Source of the DNA: Tritrichomonas musculus
Taxonomy: Eukaryota > Parabasalia > Tritrichomonadida > Tritrichomonadidae
Direction of reading: 5' to 3'
DNA length: 64,000 nt
NCBI GenBank assembly: GCA_039105265.1
Contig: JAPFFF010000049.1
Span: forward strand, 1 to 64,000
Position 1 is the stretch's first letter, and the number at the start of each line of letters is the position of its first letter. Under the pieces are notes generated by a model. It saw nothing but the letters and a program-made list of their open reading frames with translations. It ran no database searches and had not been told where the DNA came from. A program made the translations under genes and the position numbers. Shown here piece after piece: positions 1-10,300 of the stretch.

Positions 1-3000
1 CATCATCATCCTCTTCTTCTCTGTCATCATTATCTTCTTTTCTGTCATCATCATCATCTTCTTCTCTGTCATCATCATCATCTTCTTCTCTGTCATCATC
101 ATCATCTTCTTTTCTGTCATCATCATCATCATCTTCTTCTTTTTCTCTGTCATCATCATCATCTTCTTCTTTTTCTTCTCTGTCATCATCATCATCTTCT
201 TCTTTTTCTTCTCTGTCATCATCATCATCATCTTCTTCTTTTCTGTCATCATTATCTTCTTTTCTGTCATCATCATCATCTTCTTCTTTTCTGTCATCAT
301 CATCATCTTCTTCTTCTTCTTCTCTGTCATCATCATCTTCTTCTTCTCTGTCATCATCATCTTCTTCTCTGTCATCATCATCATCTTCTTCTCTGTCATC
401 ATCATCTTCTTCTCTGTCATCATCATCATCTTCTTCTCTGTCATCATCATCTTCTTCTCTGTCATCATCATCTTCTTCTCTGTCATCATCATCATCTTCT
501 TCTCTGTCATCATCTTCTTCTTCTTCTCTGTCATCATCATCCTCTTTTCTGTCATCATCATCATCTTCTTCTCTGTCATCATCATCATCTTCTTCTCTGT
601 CATCATCATCTTCTTCTTCTCTGTCATCATCATCTTCTTTTCTGTCATCATCATCTTCTTCTTCTTCTTCTTCTCTGTCATCATCATCATCTTCTTCTTT
701 TCTGTCATCATAATCTTATTATCTGTCATCATCATCTTCTTCTTCTCTGTCATCATCATCATCTTCTTCTCTGTCATCATCATCTTCTTCTTCTCTGTCA
801 TCATCATCTTCTTCTTCTCTGTCATCATCATCTTCTTCTTCTCTGTCATCATCATCATCTTCTTTTCTGTCATCATCATCATCTTCTTCTTCTTCTTCTC
901 TGTCATCATCATCATCTTCTTCTTTTCTGTCATCATAATCTTATTATCTGTCATCATCATCTTCTTCTTCTCTGTCATCATCATCTTCTTTTCTGTCATC
1001 ATCATCTTCTTCTCTGTCATCATCATCTTCTTCTCTGTCATCATCTTCTTCTTCTTCTCTGTCATCATCTTCTTTTCTGTCATCATCATCATCTTCTTCT
1101 CTGTCATCATCATCTTCTTCTTCTCTGTCATCATCATCTTCTTCTTTTCTGTCATCATCATCATCTTCTTCTTCTTCTTCTCTGTCATCATCATCTTCTT
1201 CTTCTTCTTCTTCTCTGTCATCATCATCATCTTCTTCTTCTTCTTCTCTGTCATCATCATCTTCTTCTTCTTTTCTGTCATCATCATCTTCTTCTCTGTC
1301 ATCATCATCTTCTTTTCTGTCATCATCATCATCTTCTTCTCTGTCATCATCATCATCTTCTTTTCTGTCATAATCTTCTTCTTTTCTGTCATCATCATCA
1401 TCTTCTTCTTCTTCTTCTCTGTCATCATCATCATCTTCTTCTTCTTTTCTCTGTCATCATCTTCTTCTTTTCTGTCATCATCATCTTCTTCTCTGTCATC
1501 ATCATCTTCTTCTCTGTCATCATCATCTTCTTCTTCTCTGTCATCATCATCTTCTTTTCTGTCATCATCATCATCTTCTTCTTCTTCTTCTCTGTCATCA
1601 TCATCTTCTTCTTTTCTGTCATCATCATCTTCTTCTTCTTCTTCTTCTCTGTCATCATCATCATCTTCTTCTTCTTCTTTTCTGTCATCATCATCATCAT
1701 CTTCTTCTTCTTCTCTGTCATCATCTTCTTCTTTTCTGTCATCATCATCTTCTTCTCTGTCATCATCATCTTCTTCTCTGTCATCATCATCTTCTTCTCT
1801 GTCATCATCATCATCTTCTTTTCTGTCATCATCTTCTTCTTTTCTGTCATCATCATCTTCTTCTTCTTCTTCTTCTCTGTCATCATCATCATCTTCTTCT
1901 CTGTCATCATCATCTTCTTCTCTGTCATCATCATCATCTTCTTATCTGTCATCATCATCTTCTTTTCTGTCATCATCATCTTCTTCTTCTTCTTCTTCTC
2001 TGTCATCATCATCTTCTTCTCTGTCATCATCATCATCTTCTTTTCTGTCATCATCATCTTCTTCTCTGTCATCATCATCATCTTCTTCTCTGTCATCATC
2101 ATCTTCTTCTCTGTCATCATCATCTTCTTCTTCTCTGTCATCATCATCATCTTCTTTTCTGTCATCATCATCTTCTTCTTCTCTGTCATCATCATCATCT
2201 TCTTCTCTGTCATCATCATCTTCTTTTCTGTCATCATCATCTTCTTCTCTGTCATCATCATCTTCTTCTTCTCTGTCATCATCATCTTCTTCTTCTTCTT
2301 CTCTGTCATTATCATCATCTTCTTCTCTGTCATCATCATCATCTTCTTCTCTGTCATCATCATCTTCTTCTTCTCTGTCATCATCATCTTCTTCTCTGTC
2401 ATCATCATCATCTTCTTTTCTGTCATCATCATCTTCTTCTCTGTCATCATCATCTTCTTCTCTGTCATCATCATCTTCTTTTCTGTCATCATCATCTTCT
2501 TTTCTGTCATCATCATCATCTTCTTTTCTGTCATCATCATCTTCTTTTCTGTCATCATCATCTTCTTTTCTGTCATCATCATCTTCTTTTCTGTCATCAT
2601 CATCTTCTTCTTCTCTGTCATCATCATCTTCTTCTCTGTCATCATCATCTTCTTCTTCTCTGTCATCATCATCATCTTCTTCTTCTTCTCTGTCATTATC
2701 ATCATCTTCTTCTCTGTCATCATCATCATCTTCTTCTCTGTCATCATCATCTTCTTCTTCTCTGTCATCATCATCTTCTTTTCTGTCATCATCATCATCT
2801 TCTTTTCTGTCATCATCATCTTCTTCTCTGTCATCATCATCATCTTCTTTTCTGTCATCATCTTCTTCTTTTCTGTCATCATCATCATCTTCTTCTTCTT
2901 CTTCTCTGTCATCATCATCTTCTTCTTCTCTGTCATCATCATCATCATCATCTTCTTCTTTTCTGTCATCATCTTCTTCTTCTCTGTCATCATCATCTTC

Positions 3001-5924
3001 TTCTTCTCTGTCATCATCATCTTCTTTTCTGTCATCATCATCTTCTTCTCTGTCATCATCATCTTCTTCTCTGTCATCATCATCATCTTCTTTTCTGTCA
3101 TCATCTTCTTCTTTTCTGTCATCATCATCATCTTCTTCTTCTTCTTCTCTGTCATCATCATCTTCTTCTTCTCTGTCATCATCATCCTCTTCTTCTCTGT
3201 CATCATCATCTTCTTTTCTGTCATCATCATCTTCTTCTTCTCTGTCATCATCATCTTCTTCTTCTCTGTCATCATCATCATCTTCTTTTCTGTCATCATC
3301 ATCATCTTCTTCTTCTTTTTCTCTGTCATCATCATCTTCTTCTTCTTCTTCTTCTCTGTCATCATCATCATCTTCTTCTTTTTCTTCTCTGTCATCATCA
3401 TCATCATCATCTTCTTTTCTGTCATCATCATCTTCTTCTCTGTCATCATCATCTTCTTCTCTGTCATCATCATCATCTTCTTTTCTGTCATCATCATCTT
3501 CTTCTCTGTCATCATCATCATCTTCTTCTCTGTCATCATCATCTTCTTCTCTGTCATCATCATCTTCTTCTCTGTCATCATCATCATCTTCTTTTCTGTC
3601 ATCATCATCTTCTTCTTCTCTGTCATCATCATCATCTTCTTCTCTGTCATCATCATCTTCTTTTCTGTCATCATCTTCTTCTTCTCTGTCATCATCATCA
3701 TCTTCTTCTCTGTCATCATCATCTTCTTTTCTGTCATCATCATCTTCTTCTCTGTCATCATCATCTTCTTCTTCTCTGTCATCATCATCATCTTCTTCTT
3801 CTTCTCTGTCATTATCATCATCTTCTTCTCTGTCATCATCATCATCTTCTTCTCTGTCATCATCATCTTCTTCTTCTCTGTCATCATCATCTTCTTCTCT
3901 GTCATCATCATCATCTTCTTCTCTGTCATCATCATCTTCTTCTTCTCTGTCATCATCATCATCTTCTTCTCTGTCATCATCATCTTCTTTTCTGTCATCA
4001 TCATCTTCTTCTCTGTCATCATCATCTTCTTCTTCTCTGTCATCATCATCATCTTCTTCTTCTTCTCTGTCATTATCATCATCTTCTTTTCTGTCATCAT
4101 CATCTTCTTTTCTGTCATCATCATCTTCTTTTCTGTCATCATCATCTTCTTCTCTGTCATCATCATCTTCTTCTCTGTCATCATCATCTTCTTTTCTGTC
4201 ATCATCATCATCTTCTTTTCTGTCATCATCATCTTCTTCTCTGTCATCATCATCATCTTCTTTTCTGTCATCATCTTCTTCTTTTCTGTCATCATCATCA
4301 TCTTCTTCTTCTTCTTCTCTGTCATCATCATCATCTTCTTCTTCTTCTTCTCTGTCATCATCATCATCTTCTTCTCTGTCATCATCTTCTTCTTCTTCTT
4401 CTTCTTCTCTGTCATCATCTTCTTCTTCTTCTTCTTCTTCTCTGTCATCATCATCATCTTCTTCTTCTTCTTCTCTGTCATCATCTTCTTCTTTTCTGTC
4501 ATCATCATCTTCTTCTCTGTCATCATCTTCTTCTTCTCTGTCATCATCATCATCTTCTTCTCTGTCATCATCATCATCTTCTTTTCTGTCATCATCATCT
4601 TCTTCTCTGTCATCATCATCTTCTTCTTTTCTGTCATCATCTTCTTCTTTTCTGTCATCATCATCTTCTTCTTCTTCTTCTTCTCTGTCATCATCATCAT
4701 CTTCTTCTTCTTCTTCTCTGTCATCATCATCATCTTCTTCTCTGTCATCATCATCTTCTTCTTCTTCTTCTTCTCTGTCATCATCATCATCTTCTTCTTC
4801 TTCTCTGTCATCATCATCTTCTTCTTCTCTGTCATCATCATCATCTTCTTTTCTGTCATCATCATCATCTTCTTCTTCTTCTTCTCTGTCATCATCATCA
4901 TCTTCTTCTTCTTCTTCTCTGTCATCATCTTCTTCTTTTCTGTCATCATCATCTTCTTCTCTGTCATCATCATCATCTTCTTCTCTGTCATCATCATCTT
5001 CTTCTTCTCTGTCATCATCATCATCTTCTTTTCTGTCATCATCATCATCTTCTTCTTCTTCTTCTCTGTCATCATCATCTTCTTCTTCTCTGTCATCATC
5101 ATCTTCTTTTCTGTCATCATCATCTTCTTCTCTGTCATCATCATCTTCTTCTCTGTCATCATCATCTTCTTCTCTGTCATCATCATCTTCTTCTCTGTCA
5201 TCATCATCTTCTTCTCTGTCATCATCATCTTCTTCTCTGTCATCATCATCATCTTCTTCTCTGTCATCATCATCATCTTCTTCTCTCTCATCATCATCTT
5301 CTTTTCTGTCATCATCATCTTCTTCTCTGTCATCATCATCATCTTCTTCTCTGTCATCATCATCATCTTCTTCTCTGTCATCATCATCTTCTTCTTCTCT
5401 CTCATCATCATCTTCTTCTCTGTCATCATCATCTTCTTCTTCTCTGTCATCATCATCTTCTTCTCTGTCATCATCATCATCTTCTTCTCTGTCATCATCA
5501 TCATCTTCTTCTCTCTCATCATCATCTTCTTTTCTGTCATCATCATCTTCTTCTCTGTCATCATCATCATCTTCTTCTCTGTCATCATCATCTTCTTCTC
5601 TGTCATCATCATCTTCTTCTCTGTCATCATCATCTTCTTCTCTGTCATCATCATCTTCTTCTTCTTCTTCTCTGTCATCATCATCATCTTCTTCTTCTTC
5701 TTTTCTGTCATCATCATCATCTTCTTCTTCTTCTTCTCTGTCATCATCATCATCTTCATCATCAATTTCTTCTTCTTCTCTGTCATCATCATCTTCTTCT
5801 TCTTCTTCTTCTTCTTCTTCTCTGTCACCATCATCATCTTCTTCATCAAATTCTTCTTTTTCTCTGTCATCAATTTCTTTTTCTTCTCTGTCATCATCAT
5901 CTTCTTCTTCTTTGCCATAATCAT
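1..5924. repeat. Trinucleotide-based minisatellite array
   Basis: The whole stretch is built from units of roughly 21-33 bases, each with a run of ATC, a run of TTC and the invariant joint CTCTGTC or TTCTGTC on the plus strand. Units differ mainly in how many ATC and TTC triplets they carry, so length changes are mostly multiples of three. Higher-order repeats are visible: a rare variant with TAATCTTATTATCTG occurs near 709 and again near 927, and a CATTATC variant recurs near 2308, 2694, 3811 and 4071 in similar surroundings, indicating duplication of multi-unit blocks. The array reaches the left edge of the window, so its full length is not known. Confidence 0.95.
1431..5924 (-). CDS. Low-complexity Met/Thr/Glu/Lys repeat ORF
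   Basis: This 1497-codon frame consists almost wholly of MMMTEKK-type repeats with varying numbers of Met and Lys. It starts with ATGATTATGGC at the right end of the satellite. No domain, signal peptide or membrane segment is visible; the product would be a highly charged, disordered or helical polypeptide. The commonest base change between units (TCTCTG versus TTTCTG) is synonymous in this frame (GAG/GAA), which is compatible with protein-level constraint, but a young array expanding by whole triplets could look the same. It could equally be a non-coding satellite that happens to lack stops. I do not recognise a family. Confidence 0.3.
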   Translation of the reverse strand: MIMAKKKKMMMTEKKKKLMTEKKKNLMKKMMMVTEKKKKKKKKKMMMTEKKKKLMMKMMMMTEKKKKKMMMMTEKKKKKMMMMTEKKKKKMMMTEKKMMMTEKKMMMTEKKMMMTEKKMMMMTEKKMMMTEKKMMMREKKMMMMTEKKMMMMTEKKMMMTEKKKMMMTEKKMMMREKKKMMMTEKKMMMMTEKKMMMMTEKKMMMTEKKMMMREKKMMMMTEKKMMMMTEKKMMMTEKKMMMTEKKMMMTEKKMMMTEKKMMMTEKKMMMTEKKMMMTEKKKMMMTEKKKKKMMMMTEKKMMMMTEKKKMMMTEKKMMMMTEKKMMMTEKKKMMTEKKKKKMMMMTEKKKKKMMMMTEKKMMMMTEKKKMMMTEKKKKMMMMTEKKKKKKMMMTEKKMMMMTEKKKKKMMMMTEKKKKKKMMMTEKKKMMTEKKKMMMTEKKMMMTEKKMMMMTEKKMMMMTEKKKMMTEKKMMMTEKKKMMTEKKKKKMMMMTEKKKKKKKMMTEKKKKKKKMMTEKKMMMMTEKKKKKMMMMTEKKKKKMMMMTEKKKMMTEKKMMMMTEKKMMMTEKKMMMMTEKKMMMTEKKMMMTEKKMMMTEKKMMMTEKKMMMTEKKMMIMTEKKKKMMMMTEKKKMMMTEKKMMMTEKKMMMTEKKMMMMTEKKKMMMTEKKMMMMTEKKMMMTEKKKMMMTEKKMMMMTEKKMMIMTEKKKKMMMMTEKKKMMMTEKKMMMTEKKMMMTEKKMMMMTEKKKMMTEKKMMMTEKKMMMMTEKKKMMMTEKKMMMMTEKKMMMTEKKMMMTEKKMMMMTEKKMMMTEKKMMMMTEKKMMMTEKKMMMTEKKMMMMMMTEKKKKKMMMMTEKKKKKKMMMTEKKKKKMMMMTEKKMMMMTEKKKMMMTEKKKMMMTEKKMMMTEKKRMMMTEKKKMMMTEKKKKKMMMMTEKKKMMTEKKMMMMTEKKMMMTEKKMMMTEKKMMMTEKKKMMMTEKKKMMTEKKKMMMMMMTEKKKMMMTEKKKKKMMMMTEKKKMMTEKKMMMMTEKKMMMTEKKMMMMTEKKMMMTEKKKMMMTEKKMMMMTEKKMMIMTEKKKKMMMMTEKKKMMMTEKKMMMTEKKKMMMTEKKMMMTEKKMMMTEKKMMMTEKKMMMMTEKKMMMTEKKMMMTEKKMMMTEKKMMMTEKKMMMMTEKKMMMTEKKKMMMTEKKMMMMTEKKMMIMTEKKKKKMMMTEKKKMMMTEKKMMMTEKKMMMTEKKMMMMTEKKKMMMTEKKMMMMTEKKKMMMTEKKMMMTEKKMMMMTEKKMMMTEKKMMMMTEKKMMMTEKKKKKKMMMTEKKMMMTDKKMMMMTEKKMMMTEKKMMMMTEKKKKKKMMMTEKKKMMTEKKMMMMTEKKMMMTEKKMMMTEKKMMMTEKKKMMTEKKKKMMMMMTEKKKKKMMMMTEKKKKKKMMMTEKKKMMMTEKKKKKMMMMTEKKMMMTEKKKMMMTEKKMMMTEKKMMMTEKKKMMTEKRRRR

Positions 5925-7050
5925 TTTTTTATTCTTTCCAAATATATTTAATTTTTGTGCAAATGAAATGATTCATTTGTAAATATTACTCAAATATAAT
6001 AATAAATTTGCAAATTACATCATTTTTTTCCACCATCATTTCATTATTCATAATCATTATTTTTATTTCTCTTCATTTTCCCCTTATTAAATTTGATCAC
6101 ACAATATATTTCATTTTCCTTATCACTTTTCTTTTTTATGAATCTTTAATATATCAATATGATATTTTTATAAAACTCCTAAAATTTATTGAAAAAATTG
6201 AATATTGTAGTAATAAAGCATTTTATTAGGTAAAATAAACTAATTTTAGGCATAGACAATTCAAATTATAATCTGAACCACATATTTAAATCAAAAAAAA
6301 CTTTAAAATTGCAATATTTTGATGAAATACAATAAACAGAATAGCAATTAGTTGGATATTGGCATTTAAAAAATATTTATTCATTTATTGATACATTTGT
6401 AATAATGTTGCACGTTTACATTTTAACAAATTCGTAAAAAATACGTTTATAATTTTTTGGAACAAAAAACTTTAATTTCTCCTTTAAAAAAAGAGAAAAA
6501 GAAATAAAAATAGCATAATTGAAATTAACATTTTATAAAGAATAATTTTATTGCAATTACATTTTTATTTATTACATTTTTTATTGAATATTATTGAAAT
6601 ATTCAATATTTTTAAACTAGTATATGTAACATCTAATACATATACCATACGTAAAAAACGATGGAGAATAATATTTAAAGAGATATGGAATCGTATCTGA
6701 GTGTGGGAGTCTGAAATCTGATTATTCGATATTAATCACTGATTTGAAAACACAGAGATTCGCGTCTAGGATTAAATACATAAAAAACAAAAACGATTGT
6801 CTATAATAACCACTAATTTATAAGCATTTTTTGAAGATGTGTTGGATAATTGTAATTTGATATGTCAAATAAAAACCTTGTTTGGAGGCGAGCTTGCACA
6901 GAAATAATCTTTGTCTGATGCCAATCAATATATATTTTTTTGAAGTTTCCTTACTACCAAAGCTGCAGCACTTAACATTTTTTTAATTTAGAGTGATATG
7001 TTTTTCAGAGGAAAAGTGTTACTGAATATTTTTTTAAAAGCAAATTAGTG
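5925..7050. other. AT-rich region without a supportable gene
   Basis: About 1.1 kb of very AT-rich sequence between the satellite and the first Polinton gene. A plus-strand frame at 6008-6229 would encode 73 residues of almost only Phe, Ile and Leu and is probably chance. Towards 7010-7110 the words AGTGTTACTGA and AGTGATACT recur several times, which may mark the ragged left border of element 1. No terminal inverted repeat could be matched to a right end. Confidence 0.5.
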
Positions 7051-7275
7051 TTACTGATTTTTTTTCTCTCTCAAAAAGTGATACTTTAAGTGAAAAAAGT
7101 TTTTAAAAGTGATACTATCCCAAAATTCTGGTATTCCTTCTACTTCATTAAATAAATGCCCTGTTTGTACATATCCATCTAAATCACTTAGGGTTAACAA
7201 TTGGCTTGCTTTCCTAGTAGCATCTCCAACTTTAAATTGTATATCACCAATGAATTTTGTTGTCGTTGCGTCCAT
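7051..7275 (-). CDS. Small hypothetical protein at the element 1 left edge
   Basis: A 74-codon frame beginning with ATGGACGCAACG, 28 bases beyond the stop of the long fibre-like gene and on the same strand. The first 55 residues have a normal composition with the phrase LSDLDGYVQTGHLFNEVEG; the last 20 become Phe/Lys/His-rich, where the sequence changes to low-complexity AT-rich DNA, so the original end may lie beyond the element border. It may be a small accessory structural gene in the fibre operon. No family is recognised. Confidence 0.4.
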   Translation of the reverse strand: MDATTTKFIGDIQFKVGDATRKASQLLTLSDLDGYVQTGHLFNEVEGIPEFWDSITFKNFFHLKYHFLREKKNQ

Positions 7276-7303
7276 TTAAAACCCAAAAAAATAATTCTCT
7301 ATT

Positions 7304-10300
7304 CTACTCTATATTTGCACACTTCTTCTCTAATGCAGCAATTCTTTTCTCTAGGGTATCAATATATAAATCCTTCTGTTCGAGCATCTCCTTAACCTCT
7401 GCTTTAGTCACATAAGCAGTAATATCTATATCCTCGAGTGGATTCTTATTACTTAACTTCTCTTTAATTGATTTTATTTCATGAGCTAATATGCCAATCG
7501 GAAGTTTCAGGGAATCTCTCATCCTATTGCAAATATCAATAGTAGCTGATAATGATAATACAGCTTTATCTGGATTAATCCAGTTGTCTTTAAATTTGGT
7601 TGGGTCATCTAGTCTTTGATAATCTTTTTCACACCACTCAATGACATTTGTTATTAAATCTGGTTCAGTTGTGGTACTTCTTGCTACTCTACCTGTTGGT
7701 AAATCTTTAGCTCGCATTAGTACTTTTAGCCAATCAGGCATTTCAGCAAAAGGGAATTCAGCATGGATAATTTCTTCTAAATCAACAATTTGTTGAAATA
7801 TGTAATCACTCATAGCAATATTGCCATCTGCCATATCTAAATCAAATAATAAATCTCTCCATTGTAACCAATATTCATTTAATCTAAGGTTAGCATTACT
7901 GATTGATGGAACAAACCTCTGAATACTTCCTCCACTCTCCAATCTTATTGCATCCTCTGCAACACTCCCATAATCAACTGTTAAATCTTCTAAAGAAGCA
8001 TAATGAGAAACATCATTACCATTATAAATCGCTCGTGTACCAAAATTAATTCCCATATTATCAACAATAACTCCTCCAACACCAACAATAAAACCAACTA
8101 GACTGAACAATAAACTAATTTCCTGTCCTACTATAAGTGCATGAACTTGGGATGATAAATGCTTTGTTATCATCTGTTGTGCAAGCATTTCTATTTGGAG
8201 TTTATTAACATCTATTCTCAAGATATTAAAATCATATGACAAGACATCAAAATTATTTGTCAAGACATTTACATCACTTCTCATCGTTGTAATATTATCT
8301 GCAGTAATTATTTTAGATGATGTAATATTGTAATCAGTATAAAGTGTTGTTGCAGCATCAGGTCTCGGTGTTATTTCATAAAACTGAGATTGTATAATAT
8401 AGTCAAAAGGATTTGTATTTTCATTCCTCTTTATTTCTTCAATGGAATCAGTCATGGCTTTCCTCAGGTATAGTTCAATATTCCTAGTTTCTGTATTTAT
8501 TTTACTAACTCTCCAATTTATATTTAGCTTCTCAATGGTATCTTTTTCACCAATAATATCGATATAAGTGTAATCATATGCTATATAATGTCTAATTTTA
8601 TAGTCTGGGTCTAATTTAAATGTTAGTCTAGTTGCAATATTAGAATTAGGAATATATAAGTCCCAATAAAATCTTGATATTGAATGTAAATAAATAGCAT
8701 CATCTAGATATTTGTTCCATTTAAGATAGACTTTTAAAGTGTCATAACCATCATATTTAAACTCATTTTCACAACTATATATCTCAAAACTAACCTCAAC
8801 ATCTTTACCATTCTTTAGACTGCCATCCTTATATGAAATATATGTTTCAGTGCGGTCAAGATTCGCTAAACTATACATTAATCCATGTTCATTAGCTGGT
8901 ATTATATCTGTATTATTGTCATCTTTCTTTATCATAACATAACATCCAACTGAGTTTAATTTATTCTTAGGACAGCGTTTATTTAATTTATTAATGACTT
9001 TCTCTTTTACATGGCCGCTGCAATTGTACCCTTCCCATTGACCATTCGTTGCATTCCAGATTAATGACCAATCGTTAGAAAAGGAGTAATCCTTAAAAGT
9101 AAAGTTTAATCCATCAGGTATGGTGTATGTGTTAGGTATTTTATATACCATTTTGTAGTAATCATGACCATCCAATGTTTCATCAGATATATTACTAGGC
9201 CTGTATAAATAAATAATATCAGATTCATGTAATTTCATCACATTCTTAGCATCGATTATATCACATTTTATTGTTGGTTCAACAGCAACCAATGAATCTT
9301 GAGGTAATAAATACATTATACTTAGCTCTCCCTTGATATATAAATTATATGGGTCCAAATTAACCCTTTCCTCATAAGCAATAAATATTTTATTTGTGGC
9401 CTCGTGAAAATAACTCAAACGAGTTTCATCATGTTCTGTATTATGCATGAGAATTGGATTGTATATTTTTCCATCATGAACATAAATATAGAACTCATTT
9501 ATAATATCTCCTTCGGCATTCTTTATTATTGTCTTTCTCAAGATAACTTTAAATATATTAGTTCGTTCTGTTGTATTGGAGATTTTTTTCTGTATATCAT
9601 CTGTATTACCTATCACTAGCATCTTGAAGTCGCGGTCAAATAATTGGAAGGTATCTATACTGAGTTTATCATTGGTGAGAGTATACTCAGGATATCCAGG
9701 TTCATGAGAGAAATCAGTAGTCACAATCCCTCCACTTGGTACAGAATCACAAAGTATTTTACCATTGACTTCTAAATCACCTTTGATAACATATTTACCA
9801 AGAACTGGTTTTGCTTCATCTAATATAGGAGTATCATCACAGATATCAACGCCATAGCATTTTAATACTTCTTCAAATGAACTTGCATTATTTACAAAAT
9901 CTGGTAAAGCAATTGATGTTCCAGTAGATTTATCGTTTGATAAAAGAGCGAGGGGTGAAGGAGGATTATTTTCATTCTCTAGAATTGGCTTCCATACCCA
10001 TTGTTTTCTTTTTTCATTCCACTCTATTTTTCCAAAGAGATGTAATAATGAATTTCGGATTTCAACTATGTCTATCATTTCGCTTGTATGTATTGTACGC
10101 CATCCATCAACTCCATCAAAATGTTGCGTCATTATCACCCATTCTTCATGCTTAATATCCCATATGAAATTATCTGGTGGGTTTAAAATGGAATCAGTTC
10201 TCCAATTATCTAGGAATTCATGGTCATGTTCTTGCCATTGTGTATCCATAATATTCCACGCAAAAGATGGACCAAAAACTTCTTGATTATCACGAATCCT

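Noticed and set aside
1-1430. Extension of the MTEKK frame to the window edge as one gene
   Set aside because: The frame is not continuous there although the satellite continues; treated as repeat only.
6008-6229. 73-codon frame rich in Phe and Ile
   Set aside because: Composition follows the AT-rich DNA; no homology, promoter motif or neighbour supports a gene.
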